A stretch of 7,671 nucleotides of DNA from positions 1 to 7,671 of the forward strand of contig JAZHEJ010000056.1 in NCBI GenBank assembly GCA_036679665.1, read 5' to 3'. The notes under the pieces are model-generated. The model saw only the letters and a list, made by a program, of their open reading frames with translations, did no database searches and was not told the DNA's origin. The stretch comes from Tethybacter castelli. GTDB taxonomy: Bacteria; Pseudomonadota; Gammaproteobacteria; Tethybacterales; Tethybacteraceae. Position numbers and translations under genes: made by a program. Within the stretch, counting starts at the first letter, position 1; every line of letters starts with the position of its first letter. Positions 1 through 6,991 of the stretch are shown in pieces.

Positions 1-2909
1 CGATAACGCTTAATGTCACGTCCTCGCAAAACCGGCTTGATTATCTCTGCGGATTTGCCATCCCTGGCTACTAGTGCTTCCTTAGTTTGATTATCAATTA
101 CAAAAGCATTATCACATCCCGTTTTTATTCCGTAGTAAATTGATATATCATGCCATTCTTTCAATGGCGTGCCCACTTTTTCGATTTTATTTAAAATATT
201 TTTTTCTTCACGTGAAAGAATAAGCCATGGCCCTTTTCCTTGACGATGTAATTGCTTCCAATGTTTTTTTGCAGGAGGAAAATCTTTGTTGTCAATGTAG
301 TCCATATCCACTGCGTGACACTTTAAATTGTTTCCTTTATTTAAAATTAGTATGCTAGCATCGACAATAGCGTTTTTAAAGGTATCCTTACCTAATTCAA
401 TTAGTTGTATGTTGTGAGGCTCGAAATATTCTCTGAGAGATTTGCCGTATTCTGCTCTCAACCAACTGTTAGATGTTATGAAACTCAGCAACCCGTGCTG
501 AGGGTTAGGGTTAAGAAGCTTATAACCTTTTTCACAAAAAAGCTGATAGATGTCGCCTGTTTTAGTAAATGTATCATAGCCATTGTCTCGGTACTTTTTA
601 GATAGTTCTCCTCTGAGTTTTTGTAACTGGCGATAAGGAGGATTGCCAATCACTACATTGAAACCATCTGTTACTCCGAACATGTATTCCGGATCAAACC
701 AATCGGCAATGGTATTTTGGTCGTAGGGATCCCAACCGGCAATTTTTTTTGCTTCGTCAGCAAGCTCACCGCTTTTGATTAATTCTTTGGAAATTTTAGT
801 ACGCAGTCTCAGATCTTTCTCCCGGCAATATAGTTTCACACTTTGCAATTTTGCGCTGAAGTGCCGCTCGCGATTACCATTAAGATCTTTTATCAAATCG
901 TCTATCTCTAAGGGTTGTAGAACCCGCTGTCCTGTTCTATTCAATCCTAGCAAGGTGTCAGCAATAACAAAGCGTGTTTCTAAATTAGGCAACGTCTCGA
1001 TTCCGTAGTTAGTTGTTTTGTCTTTGTTAGGTTTTTGCTCAATGATCAGGGAGATAAAGAAGCGCAATTTGGCAATCTGGACGGCAATAGGATCGTTGTC
1101 AACGCCAAAGATATTATTCTTGATTAGGTACAGCTTGTGCGTAAAATCAGATTCTTCCTTATCCAATCTGCGCAAGGCCAAGGTAAGCTTGAGTAACACA
1201 CCCATGGGGAAAGCACCGGAGCCTACGGCAGGATCTAATACCTTAAGTTTTTTGATTGCTTTCACAATGTTATTCTTTTCGGGTTGCGAAAATGGCTGTG
1301 GAATATCGTTAAATGAGTAAGAATAATCCAGCAGATTTTGCAGACGAGTGCGCAAATCATTACTCACTTGACTTTTCTGAATTTCCTGAATTTTTTCGGC
1401 TAATGCAACAACTAGAGTTTCACTTACCATGTAATCTACCACCGGACGTGGTGTGTAATAGGAGCCAGTTTTTTTACGATCATTATCTTGAGTTTCTCGG
1501 TTGTATGATGCAAGGAGGTTTTCGAATACTTTCCCAAGTAATTCTGGATCTAGCGCAACTACAGTCTCCAAAGGTGTGTTTTCCTCCACTGTAAATTTGT
1601 ACCTTTTAAATAATGTGATCAGGCCATGTTTACCAAAAAATAGGTAATTTGGAATGGAGTATCCCTTGCGCTGATTGACGTCGTCAGTAAAATAGTCGAT
1701 GAACGATTTGTCATTGCTGTTTGATGTAATGCTGTCTAGGCATTCAAAGAGGCCTCCGTTGATAAAGGGCGTTTGCAGGAAAAAATTCAGTAAGCGTCTT
1801 GGCTCGACCATTTCCTTTTTGTAGCGATAACAAAAGTCGTTGCGGGCCACTGTGTCATTTTCCCGACTAAAACGACGCTTGTTAATTTCCATATTCAAGG
1901 TGGCAAAAAACAGATTTTGAAGCACAGTGCGATAGTAGGAATCATCTTGAGCATCATAGTTTTTTATTAAAGCTTTAACGATATTCTCGTTGAACAATTC
2001 TTCAGCGACCAGTTTCATTTCCTTCATAAACCAAACAAATATCAGCCGCGTTATAAGTCGAATAATGTTTTTTTTGGATTTTAGTGGGCTGCATGAAGGA
2101 AAGTATGCTTTGTCCAAAGCGTAGGTGTACCAACCGAAAAGTTCTTTGTAAAAACGCTGATTCAGTGCTTCAGTATCCAGGGTGTCTAGCCAGGCAGCTA
2201 ACAAGCCATCAAAATTGTTTTGTTTGCCGTTTCTTTCCATCCACTGCATCCGCTTAGAAAATGTAAGTTCAGCAAGAATGTCCAGATGGGCGCGATGAGG
2301 ATCTTTGGGTGAGATTTCGTGAATCAGTGAAACGCTACCAAGAACATAGCGGTGGGGCGTCTGTTTGTTGCTGCGACGATGAACAAACGCTACTGTGATA
2401 AGACCACTTTTGGTCTTGAATAGCACCACGGTAGGCGGAAAACCTCTTTTGTTAATTTCTCGGGTAAATCCAACGTAATCGCCTCGAGAATATAATTCTT
2501 TGCTAAGTTCTACTGCAACAAACACGAAACTATTTGCTGAACTATTGATATTAAAGTTGGATGCTTGTTTGGAAGCAGTCGCTGATTGGTTCTCACTAGT
2601 TCGCTGAATAGCCTGCTTTATTTCCTTATTAGACATTTGGAAAACGATATGGACCATGCAAACGTTGTCTTTAAAACGTTTTTCAGTGGAGGTGCCTGGA
2701 TTAACCGCTGGAAAGCGGTTTAAGAACTCATCTACTGTACCTGAGAGATCAAGGCGCCTGTTGCTTGCATAGCCGAGTATGTTAAGCAGTTCTTGGGCGG
2801 CAACAATGAAACTTTTTTCTTGCGTAAGTTTCAAAACACCGCTGATTTTGATTTTCAACTTTTCATCGTCTGATGGCGATGAAAAGGAAGTACTGTTGTT
2901 AATAACCAT
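1..2909 (-). CDS. Eco57I-like / type IIG-like adenine-specific DNA methyltransferase, C-terminus cut by window edge
   Basis: An open frame of 969 codons reads from ATG at 2909 to the left edge without a stop, so the protein is 3'-partial. Seen motifs: TGSYYTPRPVVDYM (residues 481-494), SAM-binding motif I DPAVGSG (559-565), acidic motif II GVDNDPIAV (602-610), ADTLL (650-654), catalytic NPPY (756-759), FITSNSWLRAEYGKSLREYF (810-829), then YGIKTGCDNAFVID (926-939) and LRGRDIKRY (961-969), which resemble the start of the TaqI-type target-recognition region. This order fits gamma-class N6-adenine methyltransferases of the Eco57I family, which often fuse restriction and modification. The roughly 450-residue N-terminal part has family-like blocks (FVFVAVELSKELYS, PHRAHLDILAEL, RLITRLIFVWFMKEMKL, FINGGLFECLD) but no PD-(D/E)XK site I can assign, so nuclease activity is inferred only. 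An in-frame TAG at 2930-2928 rules out longer starts; no Shine-Dalgarno is visible. AT-rich composition suggests transfer. No partner gene is visible downstream of the cut. Confidence 0.9.
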   Translation of the reverse strand, partial: MVINNSTSFSSPSDDEKLKIKISGVLKLTQEKSFIVAAQELLNILGYASNRRLDLSGTVDEFLNRFPAVNPGTSTEKRFKDNVCMVHIVFQMSNKEIKQAIQRTSENQSATASKQASNFNINSSANSFVFVAVELSKELYSRGDYVGFTREINKRGFPPTVVLFKTKSGLITVAFVHRRSNKQTPHRYVLGSVSLIHEISPKDPHRAHLDILAELTFSKRMQWMERNGKQNNFDGLLAAWLDTLDTEALNQRFYKELFGWYTYALDKAYFPSCSPLKSKKNIIRLITRLIFVWFMKEMKLVAEELFNENIVKALIKNYDAQDDSYYRTVLQNLFFATLNMEINKRRFSRENDTVARNDFCYRYKKEMVEPRRLLNFFLQTPFINGGLFECLDSITSNSNDKSFIDYFTDDVNQRKGYSIPNYLFFGKHGLITLFKRYKFTVEENTPLETVVALDPELLGKVFENLLASYNRETQDNDRKKTGSYYTPRPVVDYMVSETLVVALAEKIQEIQKSQVSNDLRTRLQNLLDYSYSFNDIPQPFSQPEKNNIVKAIKKLKVLDPAVGSGAFPMGVLLKLTLALRRLDKEESDFTHKLYLIKNNIFGVDNDPIAVQIAKLRFFISLIIEQKPNKDKTTNYGIETLPNLETRFVIADTLLGLNRTGQRVLQPLEIDDLIKDLNGNRERHFSAKLQSVKLYCREKDLRLRTKISKELIKSGELADEAKKIAGWDPYDQNTIADWFDPEYMFGVTDGFNVVIGNPPYRQLQKLRGELSKKYRDNGYDTFTKTGDIYQLFCEKGYKLLNPNPQHGLLSFITSNSWLRAEYGKSLREYFEPHNIQLIELGKDTFKNAIVDASILILNKGNNLKCHAVDMDYIDNKDFPPAKKHWKQLHRQGKGPWLILSREEKNILNKIEKVGTPLKEWHDISIYYGIKTGCDNAFVIDNQTKEALVARDGKSAEIIKPVLRGRDIKRY

Positions 2910-3197
2910 ACTTAAATTAAGCGTTTGCTACGCACTCGTGTCTTGGAAAGGCTGCGTTATCTAGAACGGAAGTCCACACGACTGTTTCGTGTTTTTTCGC
3001 TGTTCTGGGGACTCCTGTGTTTTGGAGATATTCCTTGCGTTAACAGCTCGGATATATGCTAGGTAAAAGCATTTGGAACGACTCAATTGCGCTTTTGTTC
3101 ACGGGGTATAAGTCTATCAAATGCAAGACGGTATTGAGCGAATCAATGTGCTCGATGCACTCAAAATTCAAAACGTTTCGTATGCCACGGTTCCAGA
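2910..3197. other. gene-free spacer between the methyltransferase and xylA, possible coding remnant
   Basis: This 288-base stretch lies upstream of the methyltransferase start and downstream of the xylA stop, both on the minus strand. I recognise no gene. One minus-strand frame stays open across nearly all of it with a single stop (TAA at 3042-3040): a 43-codon stretch from TTG at 3171, then about 40 further codons to TAA at 2919-2917. That could be chance or a decayed gene. A plus-strand terminator-like hairpin is listed separately. No convincing xylA terminator on the minus strand was found; a short stem GTGC-TCGAT-GCAC near 3147-3160 has no following T-run. Confidence 0.4.
2976..2997 (+). 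terminator. weak Rho-independent terminator-like hairpin
   Basis: On the plus strand, ACACGA (2976-2981) pairs perfectly with TCGTGT (2987-2992) around the 5-base loop CTGTT, and five further T follow directly (2993-2997). This has the shape of an intrinsic terminator, but the stem is only six pairs, three of them G-C. No plus-strand gene lies upstream; it sits about 70 bases before the methyltransferase start in the opposite orientation. It might end antisense transcription into xylA, be a leftover of a lost gene, or be chance. Confidence 0.3.
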
Positions 3198-4520
3198 TCA
3201 AACGTACCGATTGACAATATTTTCCAGATATTCTTGCTTGCCTGAACGCGGTTGCGGGTTAATATCGTCCTTGCGCACCAAGTCGCCCAATTGATCTAAA
3301 GATAGGTTGCCGTCGAGAATTTGCGCTCCCAGGCCGTCTTGCCAACTGGCGTAGCGTTGCGATATGAAATCCTCAAGTACCCCGTCTTGAAGCATCCGCG
3401 CCGCGGCTTTGAGCGCTCGCGCGCAAATGTCCATTGCCCCGACGTGAGCAACTAAAAGATCGTCCGGGTCTAAAGATTGACGGCGCAACTTGGCGTCGAA
3501 GTTGGTGCCGCCGTCGGTAAAGCCGCCGGCTTTTAGAATCTCGTAATAGGCCAGCGCGACTTCACCCAAGTTATTCGGAAACTGATCGGTATCCCATCCG
3601 GACTGCAGATCGTTGCGGTTCATGTCAATGGATCCAAACAATCCTAGCGCGTTGGCAAGGGCGATTTCGTGCTCGAACGAATGTCCGGCCAAAAACGCAT
3701 GCCCTTGTTCGATATTGAGTTTGACTTCCTTTTCAAGACCATAGCGATGTAAAAAAGCCGCGCAGGTTGCCACATCAAAATCGTACTGATGTTTGGAGGG
3801 CTCTTGAGGCTTGGGTTCAATCAATATCGTTCCGGTAAAGCCGATCTTGTGTTTGTAATCGATCACCAGATGCATAAATTTGGCCAACTGATCCAGTTCA
3901 CGGCCGATATTCGTATTGAGCAAAGTTTCGTAGCCTTCGCGCCCACCCCATAGCACGTAGTTGGCACCGCCTAGGCGCTTGGTCGTATCGAGGCAAGCGC
4001 GTACGGTCGCGGCGGCGTACGCGAATATTTCCGGGTCCGGATTGGTGGCGGCTCCGGCCATGTAGCGCCGGTGCGAAAAAAGGTTGGCGGTACCCCATAA
4101 CAACCGGGTGCCGGTGGCTTCCATCTTGCCGGCCAGATAGTCGGTCATTTGGTCGAGATTGCTTAGACTTGCCGCAAAGTTGGCGCCTTCCGGTCTCACA
4201 TCGGCATCATGGAAGCAGTAGAAGGGCACCTGTAACAAGCGGAACATTTCAAAAGCGACGTCCGCTTTGTACTTGGCGTCGTCCATCGTGTCGCCAAACC
4301 ACGGGCGCGCGAAAGTTTGCCCGCCGAACGGATCAGTTCCCGGCCAGCAAAATGAATGCCAGTAACAGACTGCGAAACGCAAATGGTCACGCAAACTTTT
4401 ACCTGCGACAGTTTCAGCCGGATTGTAGTGACGGTAGCCCAACGCGGTGTCGCTATCGGATCCTACAAATTCAATCGGTTCGGTTCGAGAAAAAAACTTC
4501 GTTGTCATAATTTTTTCCAT
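3198..4520 (-). CDS. xylA: Xylose isomerase
   Basis: Cytoplasmic enzyme that converts D-xylose to D-xylulose, the first step of the isomerase route into the pentose phosphate pathway; the family needs divalent metal (Mg, Mn or Co). The protein has 440 residues, the usual length of the longer (class II) xylose isomerases. Visible signatures: RHYNP (30-34), HLRFAVCYWHSFCW (46-59), catalytic FHDADVRPEG with H104 and D107, IEPKP with metal ligand E235, NIEQGHA with E271 and H274, SIDMNRND with D299, GWDTDQFP with D310 and D312, and NFDAKLRRQS with D342. All residues expected from E. coli XylA numbering plus three are present, so it should be active. The ATG at 4508 (residue 5) may be the true start, because GGAA lies about 6 bases before it while the first ATG has no ribosome site. 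No xylulokinase gene is adjacent; a GST gene diverges upstream. Confidence 0.97.
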   Translation of the reverse strand: MEKIMTTKFFSRTEPIEFVGSDSDTALGYRHYNPAETVAGKSLRDHLRFAVCYWHSFCWPGTDPFGGQTFARPWFGDTMDDAKYKADVAFEMFRLLQVPFYCFHDADVRPEGANFAASLSNLDQMTDYLAGKMEATGTRLLWGTANLFSHRRYMAGAATNPDPEIFAYAAATVRACLDTTKRLGGANYVLWGGREGYETLLNTNIGRELDQLAKFMHLVIDYKHKIGFTGTILIEPKPQEPSKHQYDFDVATCAAFLHRYGLEKEVKLNIEQGHAFLAGHSFEHEIALANALGLFGSIDMNRNDLQSGWDTDQFPNNLGEVALAYYEILKAGGFTDGGTNFDAKLRRQSLDPDDLLVAHVGAMDICARALKAAARMLQDGVLEDFISQRYASWQDGLGAQILDGNLSLDQLGDLVRKDDINPQPRSGKQEYLENIVNRYV

Positions 4521-4780
4521 AGTGTAGGTTTTGCTAGTCTAACTCAAATTGCCAAGTCATAAGCAAAAAATGTATGTGGCTAAACTAAATTTTTTATCTT
4601 TGCGCAACATAAACATTGAAATTTTTGTTTCATTTATGATTAATATTTTTGACTTATTGGGCTTTTAAAAAAGCTATGCTACTATAGACATCTTGCGGCT
4701 AATAAAAGTCGAAATAAACTGGTCGGTAGTACGATCACGGTTAGGGCACAATTTTTCAAATTCAATAATTTTTTTTTGCG
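4521..4780. promoter_or_regulatory. divergent AT-rich promoter region between xylA and the GST gene
   Basis: The 260-base gap between two divergent starts must carry both promoters. It is strongly AT-rich with several A and T tracts. For the GST gene, TTGACT at 4649-4654 is a fair -35 element, but the best -10 candidates downstream (TATGCT at 4675-4680, TACTAT at 4680-4685) are spaced too widely for a standard sigma-70 promoter. For xylA no good -35/-10 pair could be chosen. The region also holds the palindrome TTGCGCAA (4600-4607) and an inverted repeat TGAAA/TTTCA near 4617-4632. The GST start at 4781 follows a run of nine T with no Shine-Dalgarno. Confidence 0.5.
4600..4607. promoter_or_regulatory. 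candidate operator: CG-centred palindrome upstream of xylA
   Basis: TTGCGCAA is a perfect 8-base palindrome about 80 bases upstream of the first xylA ATG, in otherwise A/T-rich DNA. Operators of LacI-family sugar regulators are typically palindromes centred on CG, and xylose regulators of that family exist in proteobacteria, so a xylose-responsive repressor site is possible. Eight bases are few and no regulator gene is in the window, so this is a weak inference from position and symmetry. Confidence 0.2.
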
Positions 4781-5434
4781 ATGATAGAGCTATATTACTG
4801 GACTACGCCCAACGGCGCCAAGCCGCTGCTGTTTTTAGAAGAGACTAAACTCGAGTATCGGATCAAGCCGATTAACATCGGCAACGATGAGCAGTTTGCG
4901 CCAGAGTTTTTGGCTATTTCACCGAATAACCGTATCCCGGCAATTGTTGATCTCGATCCGCAAGACGGCGGCGAACAGATAGCGGTGTTTGAATCTGGAG
5001 CGATTCTGCTTTATTTGGCTGAAAAAACCGGTAAGTATTTACCCGCTGACTTACGCCAGGCAACTGTTGTCAAAGAGTGGCTTATGTGGCAAATGGGCGG
5101 CGTTGGCCCGATGTTTGGCCAAGCGTACCATTTCAAATATTCCGCTCCGGAGCAAGAAGATTATGGTATTGAGCGCTACATGGCCGAGTCCAAGCGATTG
5201 TGCGGGGTGTTGGAGCGGCGGCTAGCTGGCAGAAAATACGTGGCCGATGATTATTCAATTGCCGACATGGCGATCTATCCATGGTTGGCAGGAACGGAAA
5301 ATCTGGAGATAGATATTGCGCAGTATCCGTCGGTGGCAAGTTGGCAGCGACGGATGGAGCAACGTCCAGCGGTCCGGCGCACCAACGCGATTGCCGAGAA
5401 ATTACGCGCCGAAACCCAGGCTAAAGCAGCATAA
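4781..5434 (+). CDS. yfcG: Glutathione S-transferase family protein, YfcG-like (Nu class) disulfide-bond oxidoreductase
   Basis: Soluble two-domain GST of 217 residues, about the length of E. coli YfcG. The family uses glutathione or its disulfide in disulfide reduction rather than classical conjugation. The N-terminal thioredoxin-like domain has TPNG (9-12) with T9 and N11, which mark YfcG/YghU-type active sites in place of the usual Tyr, Ser or Cys. It also has SPNNRIPAIVD (47-57) with cis-proline P53, and the glutathione-binding FESGAILLYLAEKTG (70-84). The helical C-terminal domain has WLMWQMGGVGPMFGQ (100-114), ERYMAE (131-136) and the N-capping segment YSIADMAIYPW (158-168). The start is fixed by alignment to family N-termini (MIxLY...TPNG), although no ribosome site is visible. 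It diverges from xylA and converges on the recJ remnant with a 37-base gap. No link to xylose use is evident; the pairing may be incidental. The gene symbol is by family resemblance. Confidence 0.9.
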   Translation: MIELYYWTTPNGAKPLLFLEETKLEYRIKPINIGNDEQFAPEFLAISPNNRIPAIVDLDPQDGGEQIAVFESGAILLYLAEKTGKYLPADLRQATVVKEWLMWQMGGVGPMFGQAYHFKYSAPEQEDYGIERYMAESKRLCGVLERRLAGRKYVADDYSIADMAIYPWLAGTENLEIDIAQYPSVASWQRRMEQRPAVRRTNAIAEKLRAETQAKAA

Positions 5435-5471
5435 ACCCGGCGCGATTAATCTGCTAGCGGTCTGCGTGCGG

Positions 5472-6635
5472 TTATCCGTCGATCATTTTTACAATGTTCA
5501 CGTCGTGTTTGGCTATCGAAGACGCGTCTTCTTGAAAGTAAAACACAATTTTCGCACCGCTTGATTGCGCTTTGAGTGGATGGTCGCACTGAGCAATCAG
5601 GCGGGTGTTACCCAACTTGATCAGATACGCGTAGTTGGTGCCGCTAGCCAAGGTGAGGTTGCGTTCAATGCGCACTCGCGCGCTAAATAACGGCGCGGCA
5701 AATCCCGGTCCCCAGGGAATATCAAGCAGACTTTGCCGTTGGGTTTGATCTAATTCAGTATCGGTTAAATCCGCATCAACTTCAAGTTGTTCCCAAGCGT
5801 TGCGCAAATAAGGCCGACACAGCTTCGCAAAAAGATCGCAACATTCTTGAGCTTGGGTGCGAACTTTAATTTTGCCCTCATGCTCGTCGGCATGCCAAAA
5901 CCCAAAATGACGCGGCAAAGCTTTGGTCATCGCGCCCAAAACTTGCGCAACTGATATGTCCGGCGTGCCTTGCGCGGTACCGATGCAGTTGGGTTCCGTG
6001 CCGCAAACAATAAAAATCGGAACGGCAAATTTTTCCGCGAGCGCCGCGACCGCAATTTCAGCCTGGCCGTTGATCCAATGCGGTCGATACAACACGATAA
6101 CCTGATTGGAAGCGGTGTTGTCAAGTTGCGGCGCCTGGCGCTCGATGCGGGCAGCCAATCTTGTAAAGCGCAAGCGTGTCAGCTGCAGTTCACCTGCCAA
6201 CTTACGCGCGGCGACTATCCGATCCGCGAGCAAAGCTTGCACGCCGAAATGTCCGTCGCGATGCATATGGGCGCAATTCAAGATAGGGATGATGTTTCGT
6301 TTTAGCGTAGTCAAACTAAAGTTGTCGCGTTTTTCGCCCAAAATTTCTTTAAAAATATTGCGACATCGCCCGCAGCGGATCAGAAAGGCTCCGTAAGCTA
6401 CGATACTGCGGTTGCAAGCATCGTTCATCGGGCGAGCGTCAGCCAGCGTTGCCACCGCAACCAGATCTAGCAATCGGTAAAGCCGATGGCGGGCGCCGAT
6501 CAGCCGGTAAACCTGTTTGAACAGAAAAAACATTATCGCGCTTGCGCACAGACCGGTTGTCGCAAGACCGCTGTTGGGCAGCATGGGATTAGCAATCGCG
6601 TCGGCTTTGAACCGCTGCCGTTGACCGCCGCGCAA
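5472..6635 (-). pseudogene. recJ: RecJ-like protein, C-terminal part (frameshifted from its N-terminus, catalytic motifs eroded)
   Basis: RecJ is a cytoplasmic 5'-3' single-strand DNA exonuclease of the DHH family used in recombination and repair. This 387-codon frame (TTG at 6635) starts at the segment after the DHH motif: ADAIANPMLP (11-20) matches RecJ xAxAIxNPN. LLDLVAVATLADARPM (55-70) keeps the motif-IV aspartate at D66 (GTVAD in RecJ). IPWGPGFAAPLF (306-317) marks the C-terminal OB-fold, and the frame ends where RecJ ends. The region expected to read GPRLNAAGRL reads IIPILNCAHMHR (115-126); GSGRS has become GTAQGT (219-224); GGHxxAAG has become FWHADEHEG (246-254). A functional nuclease is therefore very unlikely, yet the frame has no stop over about 1.1 kb. 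It continues from the N-terminal fragment in another frame and converges with the GST gene. Confidence 0.8.
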
Positions 6636-6987
6636 ATTTAGGGCTGGTAACCAACCACGAAGCGGTTATACCGATTGAACGCAACGCCAATACCGCAAAC
6701 GCGGTGGCGCATATGCCGTCGGTGCCATGGTCGCCGATGACGCAAATGTTTTTTTGGTTGCGAATGGCCCGGGCAATCAACTTGGCAGCTTCCATCGCGT
6801 CGCCGGTGCTCAGCTTGGGTAACTGATTGGGCGGATAGGCGATTTCAGCTTTGGTTTTGATGCCGCGCGTGGCAAGTACCGCGGCTAGCAGCGGATTTAG
6901 ATTTTCCGCACATAGCCTGCGCGCGGCCGTTTCAGCGAACGCGCGACGCTCAATATGCTCCGACGTTATTGGTCTTGTGCTTGGCAA
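6589..6987 (-). pseudogene. recJ: RecJ-like protein, N-terminal fragment (motif I altered, frame lost before the DHH region)
   Basis: This 132-codon frame begins at TTG 6987, four bases after the gloB stop, without a visible ribosome site; translational coupling to gloB is likely. NPLLAAVLATRGI (31-43) and ICVIGDHGTDGICATAFAVL (81-100) match the RecJ N-terminus, which normally reads GDxDADG. Here the motif is GDHGTDG, so the second metal-binding aspartate is glycine (D86 kept, G88 in place of Asp). Homology fades after SWLVTSPKF (110-118); the frame then ends at TAA 6591-6589. The downstream part of RecJ resumes in a frame one base further on (a +1 relation), and about 50-75 residues holding motif II and the DHH motif are absent. 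A deletion of length 2 modulo 3 would explain this. The frames overlap at 6589-6635, so frameshifting to a fused product of about 490 residues is conceivable but would still lack DHH. Confidence 0.8.
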
Positions 6988-6991
6988 AATG

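Noticed and set aside
405..2964. Several short plus-strand open frames of 61-100 codons opposite the methyltransferase
   Set aside because: They lie antisense to a continuous 969-codon frame with clear methyltransferase motifs and show no recognisable domains.
3121..3294. 57-codon plus-strand frame starting with MQDGIERINVLDALKIQN
   Set aside because: The first part looks protein-like, but its second half is antisense to the xylA C-terminus and there is no ribosome site or recognisable family.
4169..4510. 113-codon plus-strand frame opposite xylA
   Set aside because: It is fully antisense to xylA, rich in Arg, Ser and Pro as expected from a shadow frame of G+C-rich DNA, and has no family resemblance.
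4649..4685. Sigma-70 promoter for the GST gene
   Set aside because: TTGACT is a fair -35, but the -10 candidates are spaced 20 or more bases away, so it is mentioned only as a possibility within the intergenic entry.
5425..5471. Bidirectional terminator between the convergent GST gene and recJ remnant
   Set aside because: Only a 5-base stem (AGCAG/CTGCT) with a loop of over 20 bases and no T-run could be drawn.
5970..6396. Plus-strand frames of 96 and 111 codons opposite the RecJ relative
   Set aside because: They overlap the minus-strand RecJ-like frame, which has family support; these have none.
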